Below, one piece after another: positions 4,934 through 5,593 of a stretch of 5,593 nt of DNA (the first letter of the stretch is position 1; each line of letters opens with the position of its first letter). A program made the translations under genes and the position numbers. Under the pieces are notes generated by a model, which saw nothing but the letters and a program-made list of their open reading frames with translations, was not told the DNA's origin and ran no database searches. This DNA is from Pseudomonas sp. (GTDB taxonomy: Bacteria; Pseudomonadota; Gammaproteobacteria; Pseudomonadales; Pseudomonadaceae), in the NCBI GenBank assembly GCA_026398835.1, contig JAPLSD010000144.1:1-5593 (forward strand), given 5' to 3'.

Positions 4934-5593
4934 GTGAATTCCTTCCTGAATATTCTGGGCCTCGACGTGTCGGCCCTGCAAGGCTATGGCCCTCTGTTGC
5001 TGCACGGCACCTGGGTGACCCTGAAACTGTCGGCGCTCTCGCTTGTGGTAAGCATGCTGCTGGGCTTGCTGGGTGCTGCGGCCAAGCTCTCGCCGCTGCG
5101 CATCTTCAACCTGCCGGCGACCTTCTACACGACGCTGATCCGTGGCGTTCCCGATCTGGTGTTGATGCTACTGATTTTCTACAGCCTGCAAGGTTGGTTG
5201 AGCAGCCTGACCGAAGCCATGGGCTGGCCTTATGTAGAGATTGATCCGTTTGTGGCGGGCATTGTCACCCTGGGGTTTATCTATGGCGCCTATTTCACCG
5301 AAACCTTTCGCGGCGCGATTCTCAGCGTGCCACGGGGCCAGCAGGAAGCCGGTGCGGCGTTCGGCTTGAACCGCTGGCAACGGTTTCGCTTCGTGGTGTT
5401 CCCTCAAATGATGCGCTTCGCGTTGCCGAGCCTTGGCAACAACTGGTTGGTCTTGCTCAAGGCCACGGCGCTGGTGTCGATCATCGGCTTGTCGGACCTG
5501 GTCAAGGTCGCGCAGGAAGCCGGCAAAAGCACCTTCAACATGCTGGATTTCTTACTGCTGGCGGCGGCGCTGTATCTGCTGATCACCAGTGCC
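4934..5593 (+). CDS. HisQ-type amino acid ABC transporter permease (3' end outside window)
   Basis: The first 220 residues of an inner-membrane permease start at a GTG and run without a stop to the window edge. Residues 16-50 form the first membrane span (LLLHGTWVTLKLSALSLVVS onward). TLIRGVPDLVLMLLIFYSLQ (67-86) and VTLGFIYGAYFTETFRGA (111-128) are nearly identical to the same stretches of enteric HisQ. The EAA loop that docks to the ATPase lies at about 138-160 (QEAGAAFGLNRWQRF then FPQMMR). NNWLVLLKATALVSIIGL (169-186) is also HisQ-like, and AGKST plus the start of the last span close the fragment. Enteric HisQ has about 228 residues, so only about 10-20 are missing. It follows the binding-protein gene after a hairpin. 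A HisM-type second permease and a HisP-type ATPase are expected to the right. Family assignment is firm; the transported amino acid is not known from this sequence. Confidence 0.94.
   Translation, partial: MNSFLNILGLDVSALQGYGPLLLHGTWVTLKLSALSLVVSMLLGLLGAAAKLSPLRIFNLPATFYTTLIRGVPDLVLMLLIFYSLQGWLSSLTEAMGWPYVEIDPFVAGIVTLGFIYGAYFTETFRGAILSVPRGQQEAGAAFGLNRWQRFRFVVFPQMMRFALPSLGNNWLVLLKATALVSIIGLSDLVKVAQEAGKSTFNMLDFLLLAAALYLLITSA

Noticed and set aside
4861..5244. A 127-codon open frame on the plus strand after the binding protein.
   Set aside because: It is out of frame with the permease, which is clearly HisQ-like from 4934, and its start falls on the hairpin.

Overview
The window looks like chromosomal DNA of a fluorescent-group Pseudomonas. 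The evidence is GC-rich coding sequence with strong GC3 bias, three copies of the short repeat GTGGGAGCGGGCTTGCTCGCGA that is abundant between genes in that group, and gene families typical of it. No phage, plasmid, transposase, CRISPR or RNA gene is visible.

Layout. Positions 1-340 (+) hold the C-terminal 112 residues of an acyl-CoA dehydrogenase. It is followed 29 bases later by a complete crotonase-type enoyl-CoA hydratase (370-1143, +). The next gene is convergent, and the 126-base gap holds a perfect inverted pair of REP sequences (a REPIN). On the minus strand, a two-gene operon reads from 3531 down to 1270: a 3-hydroxyisobutyryl-CoA hydrolase-type crotonase, then 3 bases later a second acyl-CoA dehydrogenase. 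A 546-base divergent intergenic region (3532-4077) follows. It carries palindromes, A-rich Hfq/Crc-like motifs, a third REP copy and several small hairpins. On the plus strand, a periplasmic amino-acid-binding protein of the HisJ/LAO/ArgT type (4078-4857) is followed by a HisQ-type inner-membrane permease (4934 to the window edge, about 10-20 residues short of its end). The two are separated by 76 bases containing a strong hairpin.

How the genes may work together. The four CoA enzymes fit the middle of valine degradation: isobutyryl-CoA to methacrylyl-CoA (dehydrogenase), to 3-hydroxyisobutyryl-CoA (hydratase), to free 3-hydroxyisobutyrate (hydrolase). The next steps (3-hydroxyisobutyrate dehydrogenase and methylmalonate-semialdehyde dehydrogenase) are not in the window and could lie to the left. 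Which of the two dehydrogenases takes isobutyryl-CoA cannot be decided from sequence alone. The right-hand transporter is a polar amino acid importer whose remaining permease and ATPase should lie just beyond the right edge. Two ligand-pocket positions differ from the cationic amino acid binders of the family.

The coding content is ordinary. The points worth a second look are in the noncoding DNA (REPIN, intercistronic hairpin, palindromes and A-rich motifs in the divergent region) and in the ligand pocket of the binding protein.
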